Positions 1 through 11,150 of a stretch of 64,000 bases of DNA are shown in pieces. Made by a program: the position numbers and the translations under genes. Source of the stretch: Plumapathes pennacea (lineage: Eukaryota > Cnidaria > Anthozoa > Antipatharia > Myriopathidae); NCBI GenBank assembly GCA_964036295.1, contig OZ038464.1, positions 14,996,443-15,060,442 on the forward strand. The letters are read 5' to 3'. The stretch's first letter is position 1. Each line of letters begins with the position of its first letter. The notes under the pieces were generated by a model. That model saw only the letters and a list, made by a program, of their open reading frames with translations. It had not been told where the DNA came from and made no database searches.

Positions 1-1236
1 ATTATCTGCAAATATTGCAGCATTACCTTGACTGTACGGTGCAATGATCGTTTTGTTTGGATCGACAACTGAAGGACTGGGATTTTTTTCTATATCCCTT
101 GACAGAGAAAACGCGTAGTAATTGATTTTGTGATTTCTATCTCTGAACACAGCTGGTCTCGAAATGCTTGTCCTTGAAGTCATTCTAAAATACAAACGTA
201 CCTTAGCACCTCGTTTACTTTTGACAAACTTCTTTTTGAACTTATAGCTTTCTCGCAGCGATGGTTTATTGATCCTAATTTTCTCTTTGCATTTCTGTGG
301 CTTTCTATTGTTTCCATGTTGTTTACGCGCACGTTCACAGAATGCATTAGCATTGTGAAGTACGTAAGCTCTGGTATAATCATGAACTTTTGACGACTTT
401 GGGACATTCTTTGAAATGTATTCTCGTAATAGTCGCCTGCTTTTCCTGTCCTTGTTCAGAACGCGCGAAACTTCATTCAAAGGCACTCGGCTTGGCTCAC
501 GACTTCGTCTTGGACGAGTTCGATTTTCTTTCACATAAACATTACTGGGAATACAATAGAACTGCTCAAAGCGAGATCTACCAACGACCACTTCTTCTTC
601 AATCATGTTCCAATTTTCAAATAATAACGCCACGTTATCTGCTGCCTGTTTGATCTTCATGGCACTGAGCCAAAATGTCGCAACAACAACACAAATGCAC
701 AACAGAGTGAAACGTTGATTCCAAAGAAAAGTCAGATTTTCTGACGCTTTACTTGTATCAGCAAGAATAATACAAAGTAAAAGAATACAAAGTACCTTTA
801 AGTTCACCTTCATACTAAACAGTTCCATATACACTATCAAGCGATGGCCAAGAATCGAAGTTGCTTCGCCGTTAATATCATTCGGGTTCTGATCTTTGCA
901 TTTGGAACCCCTTCGTTCAGCTTGTTCCTTCAAGTTCTCAACGTTCTGGACGTCAGGATCTTCGTACATTTCTGTACAGTTGTGCATAGCTATGCAGTTC
1001 ATTGATAAGAACATTAATATGTTCTTTGATATGTTCACTGATATATTCATTGCTTCATTTGCGGCTTTTTTCAAAGCTTTCGAGGCTGAACGGACCGATC
1101 CAAGCCAAAACCGCTCAATGAAATTTAGTGTGGGTCTACCGCAGCCGGCGTATGCGTTTGTAAGTAGGATGAGCGGTCCATAAAAGAATCCACAGAGCCA
1201 ACCAAGGCAAGCAACGCACAATTCCATCGCCCACAT
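1..1236 (-). CDS. Tegument-type cysteine peptidase-like protein, copy 1, cut by window edge
   Basis: The first 412 codons of the gene that is complete at 16843-18966; the window begins inside the frame just before the putative catalytic cysteine. No stop codon or indel breaks the visible part. It carries three hydrophobic segments, a long Arg/Lys-rich stretch and a 2A-like motif (DNA 73-96). The open frame extends upstream of the first ATG to about 1458, so a spliced upstream exon is possible. The rest of the protein lies left of the window. Confidence 0.7.
   Translation of the reverse strand, partial: MWAMELCVACLGWLCGFFYGPLILLTNAYAGCGRPTLNFIERFWLGSVRSASKALKKAANEAMNISVNISKNILMFLSMNCIAMHNCTEMYEDPDVQNVENLKEQAERRGSKCKDQNPNDINGEATSILGHRLIVYMELFSMKVNLKVLCILLLCIILADTSKASENLTFLWNQRFTLLCICVVVATFWLSAMKIKQAADNVALLFENWNMIEEEVVVGRSRFEQFYCIPSNVYVKENRTRPRRSREPSRVPLNEVSRVLNKDRKSRRLLREYISKNVPKSSKVHDYTRAYVLHNANAFCERARKQHGNNRKPQKCKEKIRINKPSLRESYKFKKKFVKSKRGAKVRLYFRMTSRTSISRPAVFRDRNHKINYYAFSLSRDIEKNPSPSVVDPNKTIIAPYSQGNAAIFADN
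73..96 (-). other. 2A-like motif in peptidase gene, copy 1
   Basis: Identical to the motif at 17803-17826, with the same Ser in place of the Gly expected before the last Pro. Confidence 0.6.
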
Positions 1237-1326
1237 ATCTCCTTCAAAATGGCGAAACTGCTCGCCCGGCAAGTCATGTGATGACAAAACGTCATCATAA
1301 ATCACGTGAAAATATGAACCAATCAC

Positions 1327-3194
1327 CGTGTGCTGATTCGTAACCCAGAAAAAAAGTAAAAAAAAATTACTAGAAATACGATAATCGCAGATATCCCCTC
1401 GCTCAGTAGTGGGTTTTCGGAAAGCGGGATTCTTGTTTATTTTCCGTTCGGAGATTATTTAAATTTTTTTGCAAACCACGGCTGTGTAGCGACGTCACCA
1501 GTCGGCCGTTAAAAAAAATCTTTGTCACACGAAGTCTGGTTTAGTTCAGACAACGTGCACAGTCTGCAATTTTCGTAGACACTAGCTGAACTTCAAAATT
1601 CGCTGAGAAAACATTTACACGCAACTACAGAATACTCCCGAGGCTTGAAAGCCAAGCAAAGTCGATCTTGGACACCGAAGTTTTTATGAATTTCAAGAAA
1701 AGCCGCGATTTCTCCAGCCAATGCTTTATCCTAACCACATACGTGTGTTTGTTTTTTTGTGTGTGTGTGTGCCAAATTTAGAACCGTCAAAGCGAGTCGC
1801 TTGTTTACACGCTTTCGAAGTCTCGGAATCGTGTGAATTTTGGCAGGGATTCAATTTTGAACACAACAACTTTTCAAACTGCGTTTGACGATTTTAAAAT
1901 CTTTGACAGAAAAAAGAAATCAAGTCACTAAATAATACAAGGTCCGATTTTATTGAGCGAGCAAACCCGGTCACTAAATAATACAAAGTGCGATTGTGTT
2001 GAGCGAGTATCTTACGGGGGTCCCGCTAGTAGACACATTGTTTAATTTGGAAAGCAGTGGCCGGATATTTTTTACTTTAATAGCCTTCAAAAAGCAAAAG
2101 CATTTTAACCCGGTTACATTTTATCCTTGAATACAGTGTGCCAACAAACGCGGCGACAAAACTTCACAGCATGTGTCAGACTGTCAATGAAATTATGCAA
2201 ACATGTCAGGAATCGGATGACACAATCTTGCACGAAGGCACTCTGAAATAGCTTTGAAAACCAGGGAAAAGATCACAGTATAATCCTAATTGGCCTCCAT
2301 CACAGTTACCGGGGCATCAAACGACAAAATATACGGCAATTGTTGAAATACCAATGATAACACGACCGTCGTTTAACAAAAGTGTATTTAACGTTAATTG
2401 AGTTAAATTTTCAAAACTCACCGGTTCCTGAAAGCCATAGCTTTAGCTCTTTTCCAGCAAAGGAAACAAAACCCAAAACACTATTGTTTACGTCTTCAAT
2501 GATTTGAAAATACACTGTATAGAGCAGTCCTCATACGGCACGAAAATTCCACTTTCCATTGTATTGTGTTGTCATCTTGTCAAACTTGGATTCTGAAAAC
2601 TGCATTCCTGTTATTGCGAAAGGTGAAATTTGCCACAGTGATTGTTCGATTTCCACCGACTGTATTTTGCTATTCCTTTCTGAAGAAGTGTCTGCGTTTT
2701 AACACAATACTGGCGTCTAGGATTGTGTTCAGGTCGACCAGTTGGGCCTTAAAGAATCCGCTTTAAGTCTAGTAAAGCTTGCCTCCCATGCACTGGCAAA
2801 ATATCCGGGCAATTTACAGCCGTCCGTCGAACTGCTTGGCCTTGTATCTGCATCTTGTTGTACAAAATCACTTCAGTTCGTACTCTATCGCATGTCTTCA
2901 AGAAAATGGCGGTTTACAGTTAAGCTGCCGATGTAACCTCGCCTGCTGTGATCGCTCGACGCGGAGGGCCTTGGGACGAGGTCGTATGGCACAAACACAC
3001 AAACAAACACACGAACATTAGATTTCGAGATGGCGACACGCTTGGAGTCTCCGATAAGGCGATAATACTACTGCATTAGCGTCGTAAATATTTCCCTCAC
3101 TTCGTTCGGGGAAAAAAAATATGACGATGATGAAGACACGCTTTCCAATCCTAAGCTCGTCGGCTTCTCCACGAGCAATTATATTAGGATACTA
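1327..3194. other. Region between peptidase gene and ankyrin array, copy 1
   Basis: No gene recognised. Short open frames near 2566-3021 show no motif or homology I can name. It holds a short TG run near 1752-1771 and a two-copy 46-bp tandem repeat (1924-2009). Since it lies between divergently transcribed units it could contain promoter sequence, but no convincing TATA or initiator was found. Confidence 0.5.
1924..2009. repeat. Two-copy 46-bp tandem repeat, copy 1
   Basis: The word gtcactaaataatacaa recurs 46 bp downstream, followed in both copies by a near-identical stretch ending in gagcgag. The second unit has a few substitutions. The same pair is present in copy 2 of the duplication. 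Confidence 0.8.
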
Positions 3195-3782
3195 AAAGCC
3201 ATCATGAGCGGGATTTGGCGCTATTAATAAATCCCTGTGAGAAGTGCTTTTTTAGCTTACTAGATACGGAGTCGTAACTGCTACTGGTCCTACTTAATCC
3301 TTTTTTCTCTCTTTGATATTATTTTAACCACTGGTGACTTTCAGTGAGAAGATGGAATACGCGTTATTAGAAAGGAGCAGAGGAAAGTAAAGAAGGAATT
3401 ATTTAGCCACTTTTACAGTCATGAGAAGTAGCTAATAAAACTTTTTGATATCCGTTAACGACTACTTTTGAACATGAAGTAAATCTTTATTCTGAGTTAA
3501 ATTTTTTTGTCGAATTGAGCGGATGTCCCGACTCTGCCTGGCAAGTTTGATTGTCAAGTGGCCCGCCAAAATATCTCAGCCTCGCCAACGGCGCATGAGT
3601 GTGAACGTGGTGTTTTTTAACCTTCTATAATACCAAAAGAAATATTGTGAGTTAAACAAACCTCCACCAACCGGCGATGTAGCTTTAAAAATTCTAAGAT
3701 TAAGGCTGTTTTACCAGAATCCAGCCTCTTACGCAATGAATGTGAGTTCACATTAAAGTTAATTACTTTGCTTTTATTCAAG

Positions 3783-3980
3783 GTGCTGATCTTCATGCTG
3801 TTGACTGCTTCGGTCGGAACGCCCTTCACTATGCGTGTTGGTCTGATGACGTGGCGACGATACAATTGTTTTTGGACAAAGGATTTAAGATTGAGTGCGT
3901 TGACAAGGACGATAGCACCCCACTGCTGATTGCAGCACTAAAAGGCCATGCGAACACTGTAACTTTCCTGCTGTCAAAAG
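3783..3980 (+). CDS. Ankyrin-repeat exon A1
   Basis: A 198-bp internal exon, phase 1 at both ends, flanked by a pyrimidine-rich tract ending ttcaag and by the donor gtaaaagg. It encodes 66 residues, exactly two 33-residue ankyrin repeats. Repeat 1 contains the helix motif NALHYACWSDD and ends in LFLDKG. Repeat 2 contains STPLLIAALKGH and ends in TFLLSK. The TPLL-AA-GH and N-LH-A-D patterns are the ankyrin consensus. Ankyrin repeats stack into a solenoid that binds partner proteins; the partner is unknown. The exon is part of a gene whose 5' end was not found. This copy has Trp where most others have Gln (ACQSDD), and Asp-Asp-Ser before TPLL. Confidence 0.87.
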
Positions 3981-5086
3981 GTAAAAGGTCCATCTAAGCG
4001 AGTGTTGCAAGTGAAAAGGGTTATTGTCGGTTTACGTGAGTTGGATAGAAATTTGTGGTTTTGGAGGTCCAAAATACCGGTAAACCGTGGATTAGATCAC
4101 TTCCAATATTGTGACGTTTTTGAGCAGATTTTTGGCGATTTCTGGGTTAAAAAACATGGTGTTTTCGTTATTAAAAAGCCAAGTGGTGTCAACATTCTGG
4201 TGTAACGCGTAGTGTCACTTATGCAGAGCCGGGACTGAACTTGGTATATTAAGATATTCGACGATATATAGTTCGGCGACATAGACCAAAAGAGACTGAG
4301 GAGCGTGACGCCTCGATTTGTGACCAAGACTTTCACATTTCGAGGCTTAGCGAAGAGAAAAAAATAAAATAAAACACCTAATATAGGAGCAACCTACTCA
4401 TGCTTGGAACAGCTAGGTTCAGAGTGTTATAATATTTTGTACATCCCTAAAAAGAAAACCCTCGAGAAGTAACAGTTTATGAATTATAGTAGGATACTAA
4501 AAGCCATCATGAGGGGGATTTGACGCTATTAATAAATCGCTGTGAGAAGTGGTGTTTTAGCTTACTAGATACGGAGTCGTAACTGCTACTGATCCTACTG
4601 AGTCCTTTTTTTTTTGTGCTTGATATTATTTTAACCACTGGTGACTTTAAGTGAGAAGATGTAATACGCGCTATTAGAAAGGAGCAGGGGAAAGTAGAAG
4701 GAATTATTTAGCCACTTTTACAGTCATGAGAAGTAGCTAATAAAACTTTTTGATATCCGTTAACGACTACTTTTGAACATGAAGTAAATCTTTATTCTGA
4801 GTTAAATTTTTTGTCGAATTGAGCGGATGTCCCGACTCTGCCTGACAAGTTTGATTGTCAAGTGGTCCGCCAAAATATCTCAGCCTCGCCAACGGCGCAT
4901 GAGTGTGAACGTGGTTTTTATAAACCTCCTATAATACCAAAAGAAATATTATGAGTTAAACAAACCTTCACCAACCGGCGATGTAGTTTTAGAAATTCTA
5001 AGATTAAGGCTGTTTTACCAGAATCCAGCCTCTTACGCAATGAATGTGAGTTCACATTAAAGTTAATTACTTTGCTTTTATTCAAG

Positions 5087-5284
5087 GTGCTGATCTTCAT
5101 GCTGTTGACTGCTTCGGTCGGAACGCCCTTCACTATGCGTGTCAGTCTGATGATGTGGCGACGATACAATTGTTTTTGGACAAAGGATTTAAGATTGAGT
5201 GCGTTAACAAGGAAGATAGCACCCCACTGCTGCTTGCAGCACTAAAAGGCCATGCGAACACTGTAACTTTCCTGCTGTCAAAAG
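5087..5284 (+). CDS. Ankyrin-repeat exon A2
   Basis: A 198-bp phase 1-1 exon for two ankyrin repeats with intact acceptor (ttcaag) and donor (gtaaaagg). It differs from A1 by ACQSDD in repeat 1 and VNKEDSTPLLLAALKGH in repeat 2. Confidence 0.87.
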
Positions 5285-6669
5285 GTAAAAGGTCCATCTA
5301 AGCGAGTGTTGCAAGTCAAAAGGGTTATTGTCGGATTACGTGAGTTGGATAGAAATTTGTGGTTTTGGAGGTCCAAAATACCGGTAAACCGTGGATTAGA
5401 TCACTTCCAATATTGTGACGTTTTTGAGCAGATTTTTGGCGATTTCTGGATTAAAAAACATGGTGTTTTCGTTATTAAAAAGCCAAGTGGTGTCAACGTC
5501 CTGGTGTAACGCGTAGTGTCACTTATGCAGAGCCGGGACTGAACTTGGTGTATTAAGATATTCGACGATATATAGTTGGGCGACATAGACCAAAAGCGAC
5601 TGAGGAGCGTGACGCCTCGACTTGTGACCAAGACTTTCACGTTTCGAGGCTTAGGGAAAATAAAAAATAAAATAAAATAAAACACCTAATATAGGAGCAA
5701 CCTACTCATGCTTGGAACAGCTAGGTTCAGAGTGTTATAAAATTTTGCTGTCGTGAATTAATGTACATCCCTAAAAAGAAAACCTTCGAGAAGTAACAGT
5801 TTATGAATTATAGTAGGATACTAAAAGCCATCATGAGCGGGATTTGGCGCTATTAATAAATCGCTGTGAGAAGTGCTTTTTTAGCTTACTAGATACAGAG
5901 TCGTAACTGCTACTGGTCCTACTTAATCCTTTTTTTTTCTCTCTTTGATATTATTTTAACCACTGGTGACTTTCAGTGAGTGTTATAAAAGTTCACAGTG
6001 TTATAAAATTATGTACATCCCTAAATAGAAAACCCTCGAGAAGTAACAGTTTATGAATTATAGTAGGATACTAAAAGCCATCATGAGCGGGGTTTGACGC
6101 TATTAATAAATCGCTGTGAGAAGTGCTTTTTTAGCTTACTAGATACGGAGTCGTAACTGCTACTGGTCCTACTTAATCCTTTTTTTTTTTTTGTTTCTCT
6201 TTGATATTATTTTAACCACTGGTGACTTTCAGTGAGAAGATGGAATACGCGCTATTAGAAAGGAGCAGGGGAAAGTAAAGAAGGAATTATTTAGCCACTT
6301 TTACAGTCATGAGAAGTAGCTAATAAGACTTTTTGATTTCCGTTAACGACTGCTTCTGAACATGAAGTAAATGTTTATTCTGAGTTAAATATTTTGTCGA
6401 ATTGAGCGGATGTCCCGACTCTGCCTGACAAGTTTGATTGTCAAGTGACCCGCCAAAATATCTCAGCCTCGCCAACGGCGCATGAGTGTGAACGTGGTGT
6501 TTTTTAACCTCCTATAATACCAAAAGAAATATTATGAGCTAAACAAACCTCCACCAACCGGCGATGTAGTTTTAGAAATTCTAAGATTAAGGCTGTTTTA
6601 CCAGAATCCAGCCTCTTTCGCAATGAATGTGAGTTCAGATTAAAGTTAATTACTTTGCTTTTATTCAAG

Positions 6670-6867
6670 GTGCTGATCTTCATGCTGTTGACTGCTTCGG
6701 TCGGAACGCCCTTCACTATGCGTGTCAGTCTGATGATGTGGCGACGATACAATTGTTTTTGGACAAAGGATTTAAGATTGAGTGCGTTAACAAGAAGGGT
6801 ACCACCCCACTGCTGTTTGCAGCGCTAGCAGGACATGCGAGCACTGTAACTTTCCTGCTGTCAAAAG
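6670..6867 (+). CDS. Ankyrin-repeat exon A3
   Basis: A 198-bp phase 1-1 exon with intact splice sites (donor gtaatagg). Repeat 2 reads VNKKGTTPLLFAALAGHAST. The Ala-Gly-His here is Asn-Gly-His in the copy at 24400, owing to a cluster of four substitutions within six bases. Confidence 0.87.
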
Positions 6868-7840
6868 GTAATAGGTCCATCTAAGCGAGTGTTGCAAGTC
6901 AAAAGCCGGTTATTGTCGTTTTACGTCAGTTGGATAGAAATTTGTGGTTTTGGAGGTCCAAAATACCGGTAAACCGTGGATTAGATCACTTCCAATATTG
7001 TGACGTTTTTGAGCAGATTTTTGGCGATTTCTGGATTAAAAAACATGGTGTTTTCGTTATTAAAAAGCCAAGTGGTGTCAACATTCTGGTGTAACGCGTA
7101 GTGTCACTTATGCAGAGCCGAGACTGAACTTGGTATATTAAGATATTCGACGATATATAGTTGGGCGACATAGACCAAAAGAGACTGAGGAGCGTGACGC
7201 CTCGATTTGTGACCAAGACTTTCACATTTCGAGGCTTAGCGAAGAGAAAAAAATAAAATAAAACACCTAATATAGGAGCAACCTACTCATGCTTGGAACA
7301 GCTAGGTTCAGAGTGTTATAAAATTTTGTACATCCCTAAAAAGAAAACCCTCGAGAAGTAACAGTTTATGAATTATAGTAGGATACTAAAAGCCATCATG
7401 AGGGGGATTTGACGCTATTAATAAATCGCTGTGAGAAGTGGTGTTTTAGCTTACTAGATACGGAGTCGTAACTGCTATTGTTCCTACTTAATCCTTTTTT
7501 CTTCTGTTTGATATTATTTTAACCACTGGTGACTTTAAGTGAGAAGATGGAATACGCGCTATTAGAAAGGAGCAGGGGAAAGTGGCGAAGGAATTATTTA
7601 GCCACTTTTACAGTCTTAGAAGTAGCTAATAAAACTTTTTGATTTCCGTTAACGACTGCTTTTGAACATGAAGTAAATCTTTATTCTGAGTTAAATTTTT
7701 TGTCGAATTGAGCGGATGTCCCGACTCTGCCTGGCAAGTTTGATTGTCAAGTGGCCCGCCAAAATATCTCAGCCTCGCCAACGGCGCATGAGTGTGAACG
7801 TGGTTTTTTTAACCTCCTATAATACCAAAAGAAATATTAT

Positions 7841-8270
7841 AAATGTATTTTGTCACGTTTGGAATTCACGCTTGTCGCGGTAGCTCGGACGTGTTGGCCG
7901 GTATTCACTCTGTTCATAGTTGTGAAGTGTGCATGACTATTCGTGAGAAGGTACGGTATATAAGGCCTGTTTCACAAGCAAGTGTCACTCGACGGCATCT
8001 CTCGTTTACCTTCCGTCAAATTTCTTTAGTTTTGTTACGGTGTGCAAGTTAATCATTATTGCCCTTGTTAAGAATTACTATTGTGTGCCAGATATCAATT
8101 GATATTGTATTAGTCCTCATATATTGTTAAATGGCTACTGTTTCACTGCCCATTATATTGTAAGCCTGGCTATCAATAAACGAGATGCCCATTCCTGATT
8201 CTTGTATGTTTGATGGTAATTAGTGTCAAAATGATTTGTTCTCGTTTCACTGCAGAGTGATTAGAGAATA
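7841..8270 (+). mobile_element. Insertion in array intron, solo-LTR-like (copy 1)
   Basis: About 430 bp interrupt the unit just upstream of exon A4. The homology of all other units runs across this point without it. The insert begins near TGTATTTTG (7844) and contains TATATAAG (7957-7964) followed about 210 bp later by a poly-A signal AATAAA (8175-8180) and GT-rich sequence. This promoter-then-polyadenylation order is typical of a retrovirus-like LTR. No internal retrotransposon genes are present, so a solo LTR is the best reading. A clean target-site duplication was not identified, so the class is uncertain. Confidence 0.5.
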
Positions 8271-8403
8271 AGTTAAACAAACCTTCACCAACCGGCGATG
8301 TAGTTTTAGAAATTCTAAGATTAAGGCTGTTTTACCAGAATCCAGCCTGTTACGCAGTGAATGTGAGTTCACATTAAAGTTAATTACTTTGCTTTTATTC
8401 AAG

Positions 8404-8601
8404 GTGCTGATCTTCATGCTGTTGGGTGTGTCGGTGGGAACGCCCTTCACCATGCGTGTCAGTCTGATGATGTGACGACGATACAATTGTTTTTGGACAA
8501 AGGATTTAAGATTGAGTGCGTTGACAAGAATGGTGCCACCCCACTGCTGCTTGCAGCGGTAAAAGGCCATGCGAACACTGTAACTTTCCTGCTGTCAAAA
8601 G
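8404..8601 (+). CDS. Ankyrin-repeat exon A4
   Basis: A 198-bp phase 1-1 exon with intact splice sites. Repeat 1 reads VGCVGGNALHHACQSDDVTT; repeat 2 reads VDKNGATPLLLAAVKGH. Two features set it apart: His-His in the first helix and Thr after Val in DDVTT. Confidence 0.86.
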
Positions 8602-9928
8602 GTAATAGGTCCATCTAAGCGAGTGTTGCAAGTCAAAAGGGTTATTGTCGTTTTACGTCAGTTGGATAGAAATTTGTGGTTTTGGAGGTCCAAAATACCG
8701 GTAAACCGTGGATTAGATCACTTCCAATATTGTGACGTTTTTGAGCAGATTTTTGGCGATTTCTGGATTAAAACACATGGTGTTTTCGTTATTAAAAAGC
8801 CCAGTGGTGTCAACATCCTGGTGTAACGTAGTGTCACTTATGCAGAGCCGGGACTGAACTTGGGATAATAAGATATTCGACGATATATAGTTCGGCGACA
8901 TAGACCAAAAGAGACTGAGGAGCGTGACGCCTCGACTTGTGACCAAGACTTTCACATTTCGAGGCTTAGCGAAGAGAAAACAAAATTTAAAATAAAACAC
9001 CTAATATAGGAGAAACCTACTCATGCTTGGAACAGCTAGGTTCAGATTGTTATAAAATTTTGCACATCCCTAAAAAGAAAACCCCCGAGATGTAACAGTT
9101 TATGAATTATAGTAGGATACTAAAAGCCATCTTGAGCGGGATTTGGCGCTATTAATAAATCGCTGTGAGAAGTGCTTTTTTAGCTTACTAGATACGGAGT
9201 CGTAACTGCTACTGATCCTACTCATGCTTGGAACCTACTCATGCTTGGAACAGCTAGGTTCAGATTGTTATATAATTTTGCACATCCCTAAAAAGAAAAC
9301 CCTCGAGAAGTAACAGTTTATGAATTATAGTAGGATACTAAAAGCCATCTTGAGCGGGATTTGGCGTTATTTATAAATCGCTGTGAGAAGTGCTTTTTTA
9401 GCTTACTAGATACGGAGTCGTAACTGCTACTGATCCTACTTAATCCTTTTTTCTTCTGTTTGATATTATTTTAACCACTGGTGACTTTAAGTGAGAAGAT
9501 GGAATACGCGCTATTAGAAAGGAGCAGGGGAAAGTGGCGAAGGAATTATTTAGCCACTTTTACAGTCATGAGAAGTAGCTAATAAAACTTTTTGATTTCC
9601 GTTAACGACTACTTTTGAACATGAAGTAAACTGTTTATTCTGAGTTAAAATGTTTGTCGAATTGAGCGGATGTCCCGACTCTGCCTGGCAAGTTTGATTG
9701 TCAAGTGGCCCGCCAAAATATCTCAGCCTCGTCAACGGCGCATGAGTGTGAACGTGGTTTTTTTAAACCTCCTATAATACCAAAAGAAATATTATGAGTT
9801 AAACAAACCTTCACCAACCGGCGATTTAGTTTTAGAAATTCTAAGATTAAGGCTGTTTTACCAGAATCCAGCCTCTTACGCAATGAAATGAGTTCACATT
9901 AAAGTTAATTACTTTGCTTTTATTCAAT

Positions 9929-10126
9929 GTGCTGATCTTCATGCTGTTGGGTTTGTCAGTAAGAACGCACTTCACTATGCGTGTCAGTCTGATGATGTGG
10001 CGACGATACAATTGTTTTTGGACAAAGGATTTAAGATTGAGTGCGTTGACAAGAATGGTGCCACCCCACTGCTGCTTGCAGCGCTAAATGGCCATGCGAG
10101 CACTGTAACTTTCCTGCTGTCAAAAG
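9929..10126 (+). CDS. Ankyrin-repeat exon A5 with mutated acceptor
   Basis: The frame is intact and encodes two ankyrin repeats (VGFVSKNALHYACQSDD; NGATPLLLAALNGH). The base before the exon is T, giving ttcaat, where every other unit, including its counterpart at 32670, has ttcaag. This removes the invariant AG acceptor. The exon is therefore probably skipped in this copy, or a nearby cryptic AG is used. Because it is phase 1-1, skipping would not shift the frame. A sequencing error cannot be excluded. Confidence 0.7.
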
Positions 10127-11150
10127 GTAATAGGTCCATCTAAGCGAGTGTTGCAAGTCAAAAGAGTTATTGTCGTTTTACGTCAGTTGGATAGAAATTT
10201 GTGGTTTTGGAGGTCCAAAATACCGGTAAACCGTGGATTAGATCACTTCCAATATTGTGACGTTTTTGAGCAGATTTTTGGAGATTTCTGGATTAAAACA
10301 CATGGTGTTTTCGTTATTAAAAAGCCCAGTGGTGTCAACATCCTGGTGTAACGTAGTGTTACTTATGCAGAGCCGGGACTGAACTTGGGATATTAAGATA
10401 TTCGACGATATATAGTTCGGCGACATAGACCAAAAGAGACTGAGGAGCGTGACGCCTCGACTTGTGACCAAGACTTTCACATTTCGAGGCTTAGCGAAGA
10501 GAAAACAAAATTAAATTAAACACCTAATATAGGAGCAACCTACTCATGCTTGGAACAGCTAGGTTCAGATTGTTATAAAATTTTGCACATCCCTAAAAAG
10601 AAAACCCTCGAGATGTAACAGTTTATGAATTATGGTAGGATACTAAAAGCCATCATGAGCGGGATTTGGCGCTATTAATAAATCGCTGTGAGAAGTGCTT
10701 TTTTAGCTTACTAGATACGGAGTAGTAACTGCTACTGATCCTACTTAATCCTTTTTTTTTTCTGTTTGATATTATTTTAACCATTGGTGACTTTAAGTGA
10801 GAAGATGGAATACGCGCTATTAGAAAGGAGCAGGGGAAAGTGGCGAAGGAATTATTTAGCCACTTTTACAGTCATGAGAAGTAGCTAATAAAACTTTTTG
10901 ATTTCCGTTAACGACTACTTTTGAACATGAAGTAAACTGTTTATTCTGAGTTAAAATGTTTGTCGAATTGAGCGGATGTCCCGACTCTGCCTGGCAAGTT
11001 TGATTGTCAAGTGGCCCGCCAAAATATCTCAGCCTCGCCAACGGCGCATGAGTGTGAACGTGGTTTTTTTAAACCTCCTATAATACCAAAAGAAATATTA
11101 TGAGTTAAACAAACCTTCACCAACCGGCGATGTAGTTTTAGAAATTCTAC

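Larger units (their letters stand above)
3195..11150 (+). repeat. Ankyrin-exon tandem array, copy 1 (five exons)
   Basis: Tandem units of about 1.3 kb, each made of about 590 bp of intron, one 198-bp ankyrin exon and about 500 bp of downstream intron. Spacing between exon starts is 1304, 1583, 1734 and 1525 bp. The longer spacings are explained by a partial 250-bp internal repeat near 5.81-6.06 kb, a 430-bp insertion at 7841-8270 and a partial unit near 9.12-9.34 kb. The array ends in a truncated unit at about 11150 with no exon. Homopolymer T runs in each unit differ in length. Confidence 0.92.

Noticed and set aside
4002-4205. 67-codon plus-strand frame repeated in most array units
   Set aside because: It begins at TTG rather than ATG, lies just after the exon donor in intron sequence, and is preserved only because the units are nearly identical. 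No motif.
4097-4336. Minus-strand frames of 79-104 codons downstream of each ankyrin exon
   Set aside because: Low complexity, truncated by single-base differences between units, no motif; intronic.
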